This document shows, piece by piece, positions 12,874 to 19,606 of a stretch of 19,606 nucleotides of DNA. Position 1 is the first letter of the stretch. The number at the start of each line of letters is the position of its first letter. This DNA is from an uncultured Oscillospiraceae bacterium (GTDB lineage: Bacteria; Bacillota; Clostridia; UBA1212; SIG427). The stretch spans positions 1 to 19,606 of the forward strand of contig CABQMV010000022.1 in assembly GCA_902465325.1 (NCBI GenBank), in the 5' to 3' direction. The translations under genes were made by a program, and so were the position numbers. The notes below the pieces were generated by a model. It was not told the origin of the DNA and made no database searches. It worked only from the letters and a program-made list of their open reading frames with translations.

Positions 12874-14274
12874 TTAATAAGCTAGTTTTTCCGCAAGCCA
12901 CCCTGGCAAATCAGAAATAGAAACCCGTATCTGTTCCATAGAATCCCGTTCCCGTATGGTCACAGCCTGATCCTCCAGAGAATCAAAATCAAAGGTAATA
13001 CAGAACGGAGTCCCGATTTCATCCTGTCGGCGGTAACGCTTTCCGATACTGCCTGTTTCGTCAAACTCACACATAAAAGACTTACTCAGGGTCTCATAAA
13101 CGGCAAATGCCGACTCCGAAAGCTTTTTGGACAGAGGCAACACCGCTGCCTTAACAGGCGCCAGCGCCGGATGGAATCGCAGCACTGTTCTCACATCTCC
13201 GGGAGCCAGCTCCTCTTCGTCATATGCCTCGCACAAAAAGGCCAGCGTCACCCGGTCCGCACCCAAAGAAGGCTCTACACAGTAAGGAATATATTTTTCC
13301 TTAGTCTCCGGGTCAAAATAGGACAGATCGTCTTTGGAATACTCAATATGCTGCTTTAAATCATAATCCGTTCTGTCTGCAACACCCCAGAGCTCACCCC
13401 AGCCAAAGGGGAACAGATATTCAAAATCTGTAGTCGCCTTACTGTAGAAAGCCAGCTCCTCCTTGGCATGATCTCTCAAACGAAGATGCTCCTCTTTAAT
13501 AGAAAGCCCCAGAAGCCAGTTGTGACAGTATGACCGCCAGTATTCAAACCACTCCAGATCCGTTCCCGGTTTACAGAAGAATTCCAGCTCCATTTGCTCA
13601 AACTCTCTGGTCCGGAAGGTAAAATTGCCCGGGGTTATCTCATTTCTAAAAGATTTTCCGATCTGGCACACGCCAAAGGGAATTTTTTTCCGTGTGGTTC
13701 TCTGCACATTTTTAAAATTCACAAAAATCCCCTGTGCTGTTTCCGGCCGCAGGTATAGCTCAGACTGAGAATCTTCCGTTACACCCTGAAAGGTTTTAAA
13801 CATCATATTGAATTTCCGAATATCCGTCAGATCCTTTGATCCGCACTGAGGACAGGTTACCCCTTTCTCCCGGATGTACTCGGAAAGCTGCTCATTGCTC
13901 CATCCCTCTATGGCCAGTGTGATCCCATGTTCCCGATTCCAGTCTTCAATAATATTATCCGCCCGGTGTCTGGCTTTACAGTGACGGCAATCCAGCAGCG
14001 GATCGTTAAATCCCCCTACATGTCCCGACGCCACCCATACTCTTGGATTCATCAGAATCGCACAGTCCACTCCCACATTATAGGGATTTTCCTGTACAAA
14101 TTTTTTCCACCAGGCCTGCTTCACATTATTCTTCAGCTGAACTCCCAGCGGCCCGTAATCCCAGCTATTTGCCAGACCTCCGTATATTTCTGAACCCGGA
14201 TACACAAACCCTCTGTTTTTAGCAAGGGCAACTATTTTCTCCATGGTTTTTTCCACTGCCACAATATTCACCAT
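12874..14274 (-). CDS. glyS: Glycyl-tRNA synthetase (dimeric alpha2 type)
   Basis: This 466-residue class II synthetase charges tRNA-Gly with glycine. It is the single-chain type found in Lachnospiraceae and also in archaea and eukaryotes, not the split GlyQ/GlyS heterotetramer. Visible landmarks are the N-terminal RGFVYPGSEIYGGLANSWDYGPLG signature, an insertion with Cys pairs DCRHC (C96, C99) and CPQC (C141, C144) that could bind zinc, motif 2 around FRNEITPGNFTFRTREFEQ (209-227), motif 3 at EPSLGADRVT (334-343), and an anticodon-binding domain to the end. The start is uncertain by a few codons: AGAAGG lies one base before the ATG, so the GTG one codon in, or a later GTG, could be used. It follows the rpoZ terminator. 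No T-box leader is visible in the short upstream gap. Confidence 0.95.
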   Translation of the reverse strand: MVNIVAVEKTMEKIVALAKNRGFVYPGSEIYGGLANSWDYGPLGVQLKNNVKQAWWKKFVQENPYNVGVDCAILMNPRVWVASGHVGGFNDPLLDCRHCKARHRADNIIEDWNREHGITLAIEGWSNEQLSEYIREKGVTCPQCGSKDLTDIRKFNMMFKTFQGVTEDSQSELYLRPETAQGIFVNFKNVQRTTRKKIPFGVCQIGKSFRNEITPGNFTFRTREFEQMELEFFCKPGTDLEWFEYWRSYCHNWLLGLSIKEEHLRLRDHAKEELAFYSKATTDFEYLFPFGWGELWGVADRTDYDLKQHIEYSKDDLSYFDPETKEKYIPYCVEPSLGADRVTLAFLCEAYDEEELAPGDVRTVLRFHPALAPVKAAVLPLSKKLSESAFAVYETLSKSFMCEFDETGSIGKRYRRQDEIGTPFCITFDFDSLEDQAVTIRERDSMEQIRVSISDLPGWLAEKLAY

Positions 14275-14309
14275 TCCTTCTCGACTGACAGCCAGTCCTA
14301 TTATTACAC

Positions 14310-14341
14310 AAAAACTCCTCAGACAGACCTGCTGTCTAAGG
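14310..14341 (-). terminator. Intrinsic terminator after rpoZ
   Basis: On the minus strand CCTTAGACAG pairs with CTGTCTGAGG (10 pairs, one G-U) around the loop CAGGT, followed after AG by TTTTT. It lies eight bases past the rpoZ stop and 36 before the annotated glyS start, so it separates the two transcripts or attenuates read-through into glyS. Confidence 0.75.
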
Positions 14342-14349
14342 GGTATAGA

Positions 14350-14562
14350 TTACTTAATTCCTGATGTAGCGCTCTCGTAGGTAACCTTGCCTTCTGCTAT
14401 TTCATGCACAGCAACCGTTACATTTTTATTGGTATCGACCTTCACTCGCCTTACAGATCCTGCAGTCAGCTGTCTGGCTCTCTTTGCCGTCAGAATCACC
14501 AATGTATATCTGCTTTCAACCTTTTCCAGAAGCTCCGCGATAGGCGGATCAATCATTGTCAT
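14350..14562 (-). CDS. rpoZ: DNA-directed RNA polymerase omega subunit
   Basis: A 70-residue protein starting MTMIDPPIAELLEKVESRYTLV. The central AKRARQLTAGS segment is the conserved omega helix that clamps the beta' C-terminus. Omega helps assemble and stabilise RNA polymerase. The ATG at 14562 is chosen because GAGGG lies nine bases upstream; a TTG three codons earlier overlaps that spacing and is unlikely. The position after gmk and remA matches the Bacillota order yicC(yloC)-remA-gmk-rpoZ. A gap of 125 bases separates it from gmk and contains its own promoter with a palindromic spacer, so it can be expressed independently of gmk. Confidence 0.93.
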   Translation of the reverse strand: MTMIDPPIAELLEKVESRYTLVILTAKRARQLTAGSVRRVKVDTNKNVTVAVHEIAEGKVTYESATSGIK

Positions 14563-14641
14563 AGAAAACAACCCTCTCTCTCAGTAAAATGACTTTTCCT
14601 CAGCTTATTTCCGGCGATTGCTCCCTATAAGCTGTTTTTCT

Positions 14642-14670
14642 ATAATATTACATATTGTGGAATATGTAAA
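14642..14670 (-). promoter_or_regulatory. rpoZ promoter with a palindromic spacer
   Basis: On the minus strand TTTACA (plus 14665-14670), 17 bases, TATTAT (plus 14642-14647). The nine-base arms TTACATATT and AATATGTAA, separated by four bases (plus 14648-14669), cover the whole spacer and most of the -35. That is an ideal place for a repressor, although no cognate regulator is apparent. Confidence 0.5.
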
Positions 14671-14687
14671 GTTTTTTCATAAAAAAT

Positions 14688-15281
14688 TTATATGTCTGCC
14701 GCACGGTTTTTCCTGTTTTTTTTGGCATTAGACAGAATTTTCAGAAGCTGCTCCGCCGCCTTGTCTATCTGATCGTTGATAATCCTATATTCAAACAGAT
14801 TCTGCTTTTCCATTTCCTCCACGGCCTTACTCAATCTGCGCTGAATATCCTTCTCACATTCTGTCCGTCTTCCCCGCAGCCTGCGCTCCAGCTCCTCCAT
14901 AGAAGGAGGAAGAATAAATACCGTAACACAGTCCTGCGAAAAAGCCTCTTTAACAGCCATAGCCCCCGGCACCGTTATATCCATAACCACGTCCGTACCG
15001 TTCTCTATGGCCTTTGCCAAAGGTGTCCTGGGCGTACCGTACCGATTACAGCAAAACTCATCCCACTCCAGAATTTCACCGGAGCGTATCATCTCATCAA
15101 ACTCCTCATTTGTTTTAAAAAAATAACTGACATCCTGGACCTCGCCTGCCCTTGGTTTTCTTGTGGTAGCGGAAACAGAATAGCGAAGATTATTGTCCCG
15201 CAGAACTGCCTGCTCCAGAAGCGTACCCTTTCCCGTACCGGAAGGTCCGGATATTACAAGAATCATTCCCTTTTCCCGCAT
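14688..15281 (-). CDS. gmk: Guanylate kinase
   Basis: This 197-residue enzyme phosphorylates GMP to GDP with ATP, supplying GTP, dGTP and the pool behind (p)ppGpp. The P-loop is SGPSGTGKGT (11-20). The GMP-binding segment includes SATTRKPRAGEVQDVSYFF and RYGTP, and the lid region has RLRGRRTECEKDIQRRL. The size is normal for the family. The start is ten bases after remA, with GAAGGAG 13 bases upstream, which is long; an internal ATG at codon 6 is the alternative but would leave almost nothing before the P-loop strand. It is in operon order with yicC and remA upstream and rpoZ downstream. Nothing is odd apart from a basic Lys/Arg/Asn-rich C-terminus. Confidence 0.96.
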   Translation of the reverse strand: MREKGMILVISGPSGTGKGTLLEQAVLRDNNLRYSVSATTRKPRAGEVQDVSYFFKTNEEFDEMIRSGEILEWDEFCCNRYGTPRTPLAKAIENGTDVVMDITVPGAMAVKEAFSQDCVTVFILPPSMEELERRLRGRRTECEKDIQRRLSKAVEEMEKQNLFEYRIINDQIDKAAEQLLKILSNAKKNRKNRAADI

Positions 15282-15291
15282 AGAATTTCAA

Positions 15292-15528
15292 TTACTCCTT
15301 CCCCACTAATGCTGCAATCTTATCCGTACTCAACGCTGAGAGAATCACATGATCGCTGTCTGTCAGAATGACACTCTGCGTCTTTCGGCCATATGTCGCA
15401 TCAATACACATCTGTCTGTCCCTTGCCTCCTGCACAATCCGCTTTACCGGTGCCGAATCCGGCCCCACCACAGATACAATCCGGCTGTCCATTACCATAT
15501 TTCCATATCCTATATTGATCAGACGCAT
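15292..15528 (-). CDS. remA: RemA-family regulator (DUF370)
   Basis: A 78-residue protein of the RemA/DUF370 family, with NIGYGNMVMDSRIVSVVGPDS at the start and the conserved central run RDRQMCIDATYGRKTQSVI. In Bacillus subtilis RemA is an oligomeric DNA-binding activator of biofilm matrix and osmoprotection genes; in Clostridia the targets are not established. The protein is slightly shorter than the Bacillus one but covers the whole domain. It sits between yicC and gmk exactly as in Bacillus, 34 bases after yicC with an AAAGGAG site before the ATG, and ten bases before gmk. Confidence 0.9.
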   Translation of the reverse strand: MRLINIGYGNMVMDSRIVSVVGPDSAPVKRIVQEARDRQMCIDATYGRKTQSVILTDSDHVILSALSTDKIAALVGKE

Positions 15529-15562
15529 AAAAGCTCCTTTCTCTGCAGCAGCGCTCCCCAGA

Positions 15563-16441
15563 CTATTCCAGATTCTGGATCTGTTCTCTTATCTTTTCAA
15601 TTTCACTTTTTATATTCAGTACACTCCGGGTCAAAACAATATCATTGGCCTTAGAGCCCATTGTATTAGCCTCTCTGTTCATCTCCTGCACCAAAAAGTC
15701 CAACTTCCGCCCCACTGGCAGATCACTGGAAAGAATCTCTCTAAATTGAGCAATGTGGCTGCCCATTCTCGTAATCTCCTCGTCAATACTGCACTTATCT
15801 GCAAAATAAGCTACCTCCTGCGCCAGCCTCTGGGGATCCGGCAGCTCACCCTGAAGCAGCGCTTCCAATCGAGCCTCCAGCTTCTCCTTATATTCCTTCG
15901 GGACCAGCGGCGCCCGCTGCGCCACAGTAATCATTTCATTTCCAATATGGCACAGCATTTCCAGAAGATTATCCCGGAGCCTCTCCCCCTCCTTCTCTCT
16001 CATACTCACCAAGTTCCCGAGCGCCTCCTGTAAAGCCTTTTGGAGCTGCTCCCAGACAAGCGCTTCATCCATTTCCACACCGGTTACAGCCAATACATCC
16101 GGCATACGCAGCAGCGTATTGGCTGAAATATCATTTCTAATCTGATATTCCTCAGCTGCCTCACTGAAAGCACTGATATATGCAGACGCCAGCGCCTTAT
16201 CGATATGAACCGTACAGCCCGGCTTCTGCAGCTCTGTATAAGTGACAAACACATCTGCCTTCCCCCGGCTCAGCCGATTTTGCACACAGCTGCGGATTTT
16301 ATCCTCGCACCAGCTCAGCGGCCGAGGCAGCTTAACAGACAAATCCAAGAACCGGTGGTTCACAGTCTTAACCTCTATACTAATCTGCTTTTCTGCATTG
16401 GCAAAGGTCCCTCTGCCGAATCCCGTCATACTTTTGATCAT
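15563..16441 (-). CDS. yicC: YicC/YloC family endoribonuclease
   Basis: This 292-residue protein begins with the family hallmark SMTGFGRG, followed by ISIEVKTVNHRFLDLSVKLPR. The C-terminal half has EEITRMGSHIAQFREIL, then GRKLDFLVQEMNREANTMGSK, the most conserved segment, and ends in EIEKIREQIQNLE. YicC-family proteins are reported as endoribonucleases involved in RNA turnover; the domains are YicC_N and DUF1732. The ATG overlaps the stop of the acyl-ACP thioesterase gene by four bases (ATGA), so translation is coupled. It is followed by remA, gmk and rpoZ in the standard Bacillota order, in which it is usually called yloC. Confidence 0.94.
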   Translation of the reverse strand: MIKSMTGFGRGTFANAEKQISIEVKTVNHRFLDLSVKLPRPLSWCEDKIRSCVQNRLSRGKADVFVTYTELQKPGCTVHIDKALASAYISAFSEAAEEYQIRNDISANTLLRMPDVLAVTGVEMDEALVWEQLQKALQEALGNLVSMREKEGERLRDNLLEMLCHIGNEMITVAQRAPLVPKEYKEKLEARLEALLQGELPDPQRLAQEVAYFADKCSIDEEITRMGSHIAQFREILSSDLPVGRKLDFLVQEMNREANTMGSKANDIVLTRSVLNIKSEIEKIREQIQNLE

Positions 16442-17220
16442 ATTTCCTCTCCATTCTCTCTCATGGTTCCCATTGCCTTAAAAAAGGTGACGCCCTCTTC
16501 CTCACTGTACCCTCTGGCAAAAAACCGACGCTGTTCCTGATCCCACCGGAAGGCAAGCATTACCCGTTGTCCATACCGAATCTCCTGCTCATATTTAATA
16601 TCAAATTCCGCTACATGACTTTGGTAAAACACCTCTAAGGGAAACAAATCCATAATCCACTCTACATACCTTGCGTTGTTCACATGTCCGTTATAGTCCA
16701 AATCACTGTAAGTAACCCTGCGAGACAGTGTTCTGTCCGGTGTAAAATCAAAGTCTCCTCTGTCCAGCGTAAAAGGAATCGGAATATGGCTGGTATCCGG
16801 CGTCACAGCATGACAATCCGTCGGCTTCATCAGCGCCCTGGTAGTCCGATTGATCAAAACCCACTGAGAAACCGCTTCCCCGATTTTCTGCTGCCGATCC
16901 TCTGTCTCAAAGCTGAAATATCTTGTCCATATCATCCTTGGCTTCGCCCCGGGCCAAGTATTCACCCGAATGACATCACTGCTGCCCGGATAAAAAAACA
17001 GCTTCACCTTCATGCGGGTCAGTACATAACAGGCATCATAGCAATCCCTCAGACGAATCCAGTCCAGCCCATACTCCTTACAGTTAAAACTGGCAATTTC
17101 CTGCGTATTACTGAACACAGAGGAAAGCTTCCAGCGGTTTGTACAGTCTACATCGTGAGCCAAAAGCCTCAGCCGTCCTGTATACATAGCCTCTATATCC
17201 GAAATATTTTCATCAAACAT
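16438..17220 (-). CDS. Acyl-ACP thioesterase
   Basis: This 260-residue double-hotdog thioesterase (Acyl-ACP_TE, PF01643 type) should release free fatty acids from acyl carrier protein. The N-terminal hotdog covers about residues 10-140 (LTRMKVKLFFYPGSSDVIRVNTW, with WVLINRTTR as a core strand). The C-terminal hotdog begins with SRRVTYSDLDYNGHVNNARYVEWIMD, where Asp 175, Asn 177, His 179 and Glu 187 correspond to the catalytic Asp/Asn/His/Glu group known for plant and bacterial enzymes. The start follows TAGGAG at good spacing and lies behind an extended -10 promoter. It overlaps yicC by four bases, so this lipid enzyme heads the yicC-remA-gmk transcript, a linkage I regard as lineage-specific. 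Substrate chain length cannot be predicted. Confidence 0.93.
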   Translation of the reverse strand: MFDENISDIEAMYTGRLRLLAHDVDCTNRWKLSSVFSNTQEIASFNCKEYGLDWIRLRDCYDACYVLTRMKVKLFFYPGSSDVIRVNTWPGAKPRMIWTRYFSFETEDRQQKIGEAVSQWVLINRTTRALMKPTDCHAVTPDTSHIPIPFTLDRGDFDFTPDRTLSRRVTYSDLDYNGHVNNARYVEWIMDLFPLEVFYQSHVAEFDIKYEQEIRYGQRVMLAFRWDQEQRRFFARGYSEEEGVTFFKAMGTMRENGEEI

Positions 17221-17253
17221 AACAAGCTCCTATTGTTTAGAAATGTTTTTTCT

Positions 17254-17282
17254 ATTGTACCACAAAGTGAAGGCATTTTACA
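17254..17282 (-). promoter_or_regulatory. Promoter of the acyl-ACP thioesterase operon
   Basis: On the minus strand TGG-TACAAT forms an extended -10 (TACAAT at plus 17254-17259). A weak TGTAAA stands 17 bases upstream (plus 17277-17282). That hexamer is, on the other strand, the TTTACA -35 of the divergent znuA-like gene, so the two promoters share six bases. Confidence 0.5.
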
Positions 17283-17304
17283 TCTTTTCTTTTTGTGCTA
17301 TACT
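17277..17304 (+). promoter_or_regulatory. Promoter of the zinc-type substrate-binding protein gene
   Basis: TTTACA (17277-17282), 16 bases, TATACT (17299-17304), about 40 bases before the start codon. No convincing Zur or AdcR palindrome is visible in the leader. Confidence 0.55.
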
Positions 17305-17343
17305 GTCTGTGTCCTAAACCCTTATTCATGTACGGAGAGAGAA

Positions 17344-18294
17344 ATGAGAAAGCTACTCAGAATGATTTCTTTAATTTTAGCTGCAGCAACAATTTTACCA
17401 GGCTGCTCCGCCACCCATCTGCAGGAGTCTCAGAAACTGCAAATTGTATCTACTATTTTCCCGGGCTATGACTTTGCCCGACAGGTATGCGCAGACAAGG
17501 CAGAGGTAACCCTGCTGCTGCCTCCCGGCGGAGAAAGCCATACCTATGAGCCCACGCCCCGGGACATTCTGCAGATACAAAACTGTGACCTGTTTATCTG
17601 TACAGGCGGAGAAAGCGAAAGCTGGGCAGAGGAAATTCTTGACTCGCTGGAACAGCCCGTACCCGTAGTCAGAATGCTGGACTGTACAGAGGCGGTTTAC
17701 GAAGAAAATCCCCAGGGAATACAGGACAAACACCATGAGCATAAAGAGCAGGGAGAAGAATATGACGAGCATGTATGGACCTCCCCTGTAAATGCAGTCA
17801 AGATCACAGAAGCAATCCGGGATGCAGTCTGCCAGGCAGACAGTCAGCATCGCGTCCAATATGAACAGAACTGCAGCAGCTACACCAGCCGGCTGAAATC
17901 ACTGGATGCCGATTTTGCTCAATTCTGGGAAAGCACAGAAAATAAAGTTATGATTTTTGGAGACCGCTTTCCTTTTCGGTACTTTGTGGACCGATACCAA
18001 ATCCAGTATTATGCCGCTTTTCCAGGGTGCGCTGCAGAAACTGAGCCCAGCGCGGCCACAATGGCCTTTTTAATTAATAAAATAAAAGAGCTGGACATCC
18101 GCACTGTTTTTTATATTGAGTTTTCCAGTCATACGGTAGCCGATGCACTGGCTGAGGCCACCGGCGCAGCTACCGCGCTGTTCCATTCCTGCCACAACGT
18201 TTCAAAAAAGCAGCTGGAGGACGGCGTTACCTATATTGACTTAATGGAAGAAAATCTGGAGACATTAAAGAACCTGTACGGCCAGAGAAAGTAA
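17344..18294 (+). CDS. Metal ABC transporter substrate-binding lipoprotein (ZnuA/AdcA-like)
   Basis: A 316-residue cluster A-I substrate-binding lipoprotein (lipobox LPGC, Cys 21). Features are IVSTIFPGYDFARQVCADKAEVTLLLPPGGESHTYEP, carrying the first His ligand, and an acidic His-rich loop (KHHEHKEQGEEYDEH, residues 134-148) leading to HVWTSPVNA with the second His. A third region, MIFGDRFPFRYFVDRY, has Asp/Arg where classical ZnuA has His. The C-terminus, SCHNVSKKQLEDGVTYIDLMEENLE, closes the fold. It should capture Zn2+ (or Mn2+) outside the cell for an ABC permease, but no permease or ATPase gene follows; SRP RNA and dnaX come next, so the partner is elsewhere. GGAGAG lies six bases before the ATG. 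It is the only lipoprotein in the core half of the window and is unrelated to those on the left. Confidence 0.9.
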   Translation: MRKLLRMISLILAAATILPGCSATHLQESQKLQIVSTIFPGYDFARQVCADKAEVTLLLPPGGESHTYEPTPRDILQIQNCDLFICTGGESESWAEEILDSLEQPVPVVRMLDCTEAVYEENPQGIQDKHHEHKEQGEEYDEHVWTSPVNAVKITEAIRDAVCQADSQHRVQYEQNCSSYTSRLKSLDADFAQFWESTENKVMIFGDRFPFRYFVDRYQIQYYAAFPGCAAETEPSAATMAFLINKIKELDIRTVFYIEFSSHTVADALAEATGAATALFHSCHNVSKKQLEDGVTYIDLMEENLETLKNLYGQRK

Positions 18295-18297
18295 AGC

Positions 18298-18326
18298 TTG
18301 CAGTTCCGCCGCCGGCAGTGTATAAT
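18298..18326 (+). promoter_or_regulatory. Promoter of the SRP RNA
   Basis: TTGCAG (18298-18303), exactly 17 bases, TATAAT (18321-18326); transcription would begin close to 18332, where the outer stem of the RNA starts. The -35 begins four bases after the stop codon of the upstream gene. Confidence 0.75.
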
Positions 18327-18331
18327 ATGGC

Positions 18332-18427
18332 AGCCGGGTCTTGCGCAACGTAAATTCGTGAACCCCGTCAGGTCCGGGAGGAAGCAGCGGTAAGCGAACC
18401 CTTGCGTGTGCCGCAAGTTCCCCGGCT
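18332..18427 (+). ncRNA. ffs: Signal recognition particle RNA (small bacterial type, 4.5S)
   Basis: The RNA scaffold of SRP, which binds Ffh and targets nascent membrane and secreted proteins. The conserved apical domain is present: GTGAACCCCGTCAGGTCCGG with the GGAAGCAGC(GG) symmetric-loop strand and tetraloop region. The outer stem closes as AGCCGGG...CTTGCG at the 5' end with CGCAAG...CCCGGCT at the 3' end, giving about 96 nt. TCTATTTTTAT after the stem serves as terminator. The length suggests the short hairpin form without the Alu domain. It lies directly upstream of dnaX, a common arrangement in Bacillota. Confidence 0.93.
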
Positions 18428-18522
18428 CTATTTTTATCCGGATACATGTTGCCCCGGCACACATTCTGTCCGTCTGTATACGGCTTATATACTGAGTTTT
18501 CAATAAGGGATGGGAAGCAAAG

Positions 18523-19606
18523 ATGGCATATATCGCTTTATACCGCAAATGGAGGCCTCAGACATTTGACGAGGTGGTCGAACAGGACAGTGTTGTCACA
18601 ATATTAAAAAACACTGTGAAGCAAAAACGGATTGCTCACGCTTATCTCTTCTGCGGGACCCGCGGTACAGGAAAAACAACGCTGGCCAAAATATTTGCCC
18701 GGGCTATCAATTGCCTACATCCTCAGGATGGAAATCCCTGTAACGAATGTGAGATATGTAAAGGGCTTTTAAATGGAAGCATTCTGGATGTATCGGAAAT
18801 CGACGCCGCTTCCAACAACGGGGTAGACAATATACGTTCCATTATAGAAGAGTCTGTATACGCTACCGCGCAGGCAGATTATCGGGTCTATATTATAGAT
18901 GAGGTTCATATGCTGTCCGACGGCGCTTTTAACGCATTGCTTAAAACACTGGAAGAGCCACCGGCCAATGTTGTATTTATCTTAGCTACCACAGAACCTC
19001 ATAAACTCCCTGTAACAATACTTTCCCGCTGTCAGCGGTATGATTTCAAGCGAATTTCCCGAGACGGCATCATCAGCCGTCTAGAAGAAATATGTCAAAA
19101 CAGCAATGTAGACTATGAGCCGGCAGCCCTGGCCTTTCTGGCCCGAAAAGCGGACGGCGCACTGCGGGATGCCATCAGTCTGCTGGATCAGGCCATAGGG
19201 TCCTCCGGGGGCAGCATTACCATGGCCTCTGCCAGAAATGCCTCTGGATCCCTGGACAGAGAAACTGTAGAAAATTTTTGCCGAAGTCTTTTGGCCTCAG
19301 ACGGAATTGCCCTGCTGAAATATATTGATCAATTGTTTGCAGAAGGAGCAGACCCATCAAATTTTATAGGGGAGCTCATGACAATGCTCCGGGATCTTAT
19401 GATTCTGCTTACGGTACGCAGTCCCGGCAGCCTGCTGGCAGAAAGCCCTGAAGAGCTGGATACCTTGAGGGAGCTGGCCGCCGTCACCAATACTGCAGAG
19501 CTGGCCTATCTCATCAGAGAGCTCTCTTTGCTGGACAACAGCATGAAATGGTCCGTACAGCGTAAAATTGTATTGGAGTCCGGAATGCTCAAGCTCTGCG
19601 ACAGGC
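18523..19606 (+). CDS. dnaX: DNA polymerase III subunit gamma/tau (partial, runs off the window)
   Basis: The first 361 codons of the clamp-loader ATPase that loads the beta clamp onto DNA. It begins MAYIALYRKWRPQTFDEVV. The Walker A is GTRGTGKTT (45-53). The zinc-binding Cys are at 64, 73, 76 and 79 (NPCNECEICKG region). Walker B is DEVH (126-129), and the SRC arginine-finger motif is at 168-170. Domain III begins near residue 240 after ALRDAISLLDQA, and the tau region would lie beyond the edge. The insert between the lid domain and domain III (GSSGGSITMASARNASGSLD) is somewhat unlike the usual sequence. The start follows a G/A-rich stretch (GGGAAGC). The neighbouring SRP RNA agrees with typical gene order. 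Confidence 0.96.
   Translation, partial: MAYIALYRKWRPQTFDEVVEQDSVVTILKNTVKQKRIAHAYLFCGTRGTGKTTLAKIFARAINCLHPQDGNPCNECEICKGLLNGSILDVSEIDAASNNGVDNIRSIIEESVYATAQADYRVYIIDEVHMLSDGAFNALLKTLEEPPANVVFILATTEPHKLPVTILSRCQRYDFKRISRDGIISRLEEICQNSNVDYEPAALAFLARKADGALRDAISLLDQAIGSSGGSITMASARNASGSLDRETVENFCRSLLASDGIALLKYIDQLFAEGADPSNFIGELMTMLRDLMILLTVRSPGSLLAESPEELDTLRELAAVTNTAELAYLIRELSLLDNSMKWSVQRKIVLESGMLKLCDR

Noticed and set aside
14275..14349. T-box leader for glyS
   Set aside because: The interval is too short and holds only the rpoZ terminator; no T-box consensus or specifier stem is seen.
16684..17343. Long upstream extension of the zinc-type binding protein frame
   Set aside because: The extension runs antisense through the thioesterase gene and across both promoters; the lipobox signal and GGAGAG site place the true start at 17344.

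Overview
The window looks like a chromosomal segment of a low-to-mid GC Bacillota, most probably a Clostridia/Lachnospiraceae-type gut anaerobe. This is inferred from the yicC-remA-gmk-rpoZ gene order, the small SRP RNA just upstream of dnaX, the single-chain (dimeric-type) glycyl-tRNA synthetase, and a pyruvate phosphate dikinase whose catalytic residues carry the Clostridium symbiosum numbering. All protein calls come from reading the sequence; no database search was run.

The left part (1-8500) is accessory and reads entirely on the minus strand. It is rich in G/C-ending codons. At its top sit an excisionase-like HTH protein and a LysR regulator. Below them are three transcription units: (i) a flavin-reductase-type PNPOx protein with a NUDIX hydrolase; (ii) two lipoprotein alpha/beta-hydrolases, a membrane-anchored flavodoxin broken by a one-base frameshift, and a C-terminally truncated lipoprotein aldo/keto reductase; (iii) an ECF transporter S component, a DUF1893 protein, a lipoprotein flavodoxin and the start of another lipoprotein. 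Each of the three units is preceded by the same promoter box (GAAGTCTCGATT on the plus strand) 19-20 bp upstream of a -10. Two of them also carry a TAACC-N3-GGTTA palindrome of LysR-box form near -64. The simplest reading is a local LysR regulon for an extracytoplasmic redox/hydrolase system with flavin involvement.

The middle (8530-10156) is a scar-like zone. It holds a shortened AlbA_2/Schlafen-type (RecG-like) gene with a palindromic AT-rich promoter, a 14-unit 12-bp tandem repeat, a strong terminator, and the C-terminal remnant of an unrecognised gene abutting ppdK.

The right part (10157-19606) is core genome. On the minus strand are ppdK, glyS, rpoZ, gmk, remA, yicC and an acyl-ACP thioesterase. 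Diverging on the plus strand are a zinc-type ABC substrate-binding lipoprotein, the SRP RNA with a near-consensus promoter, and the start of dnaX, which runs off the window.
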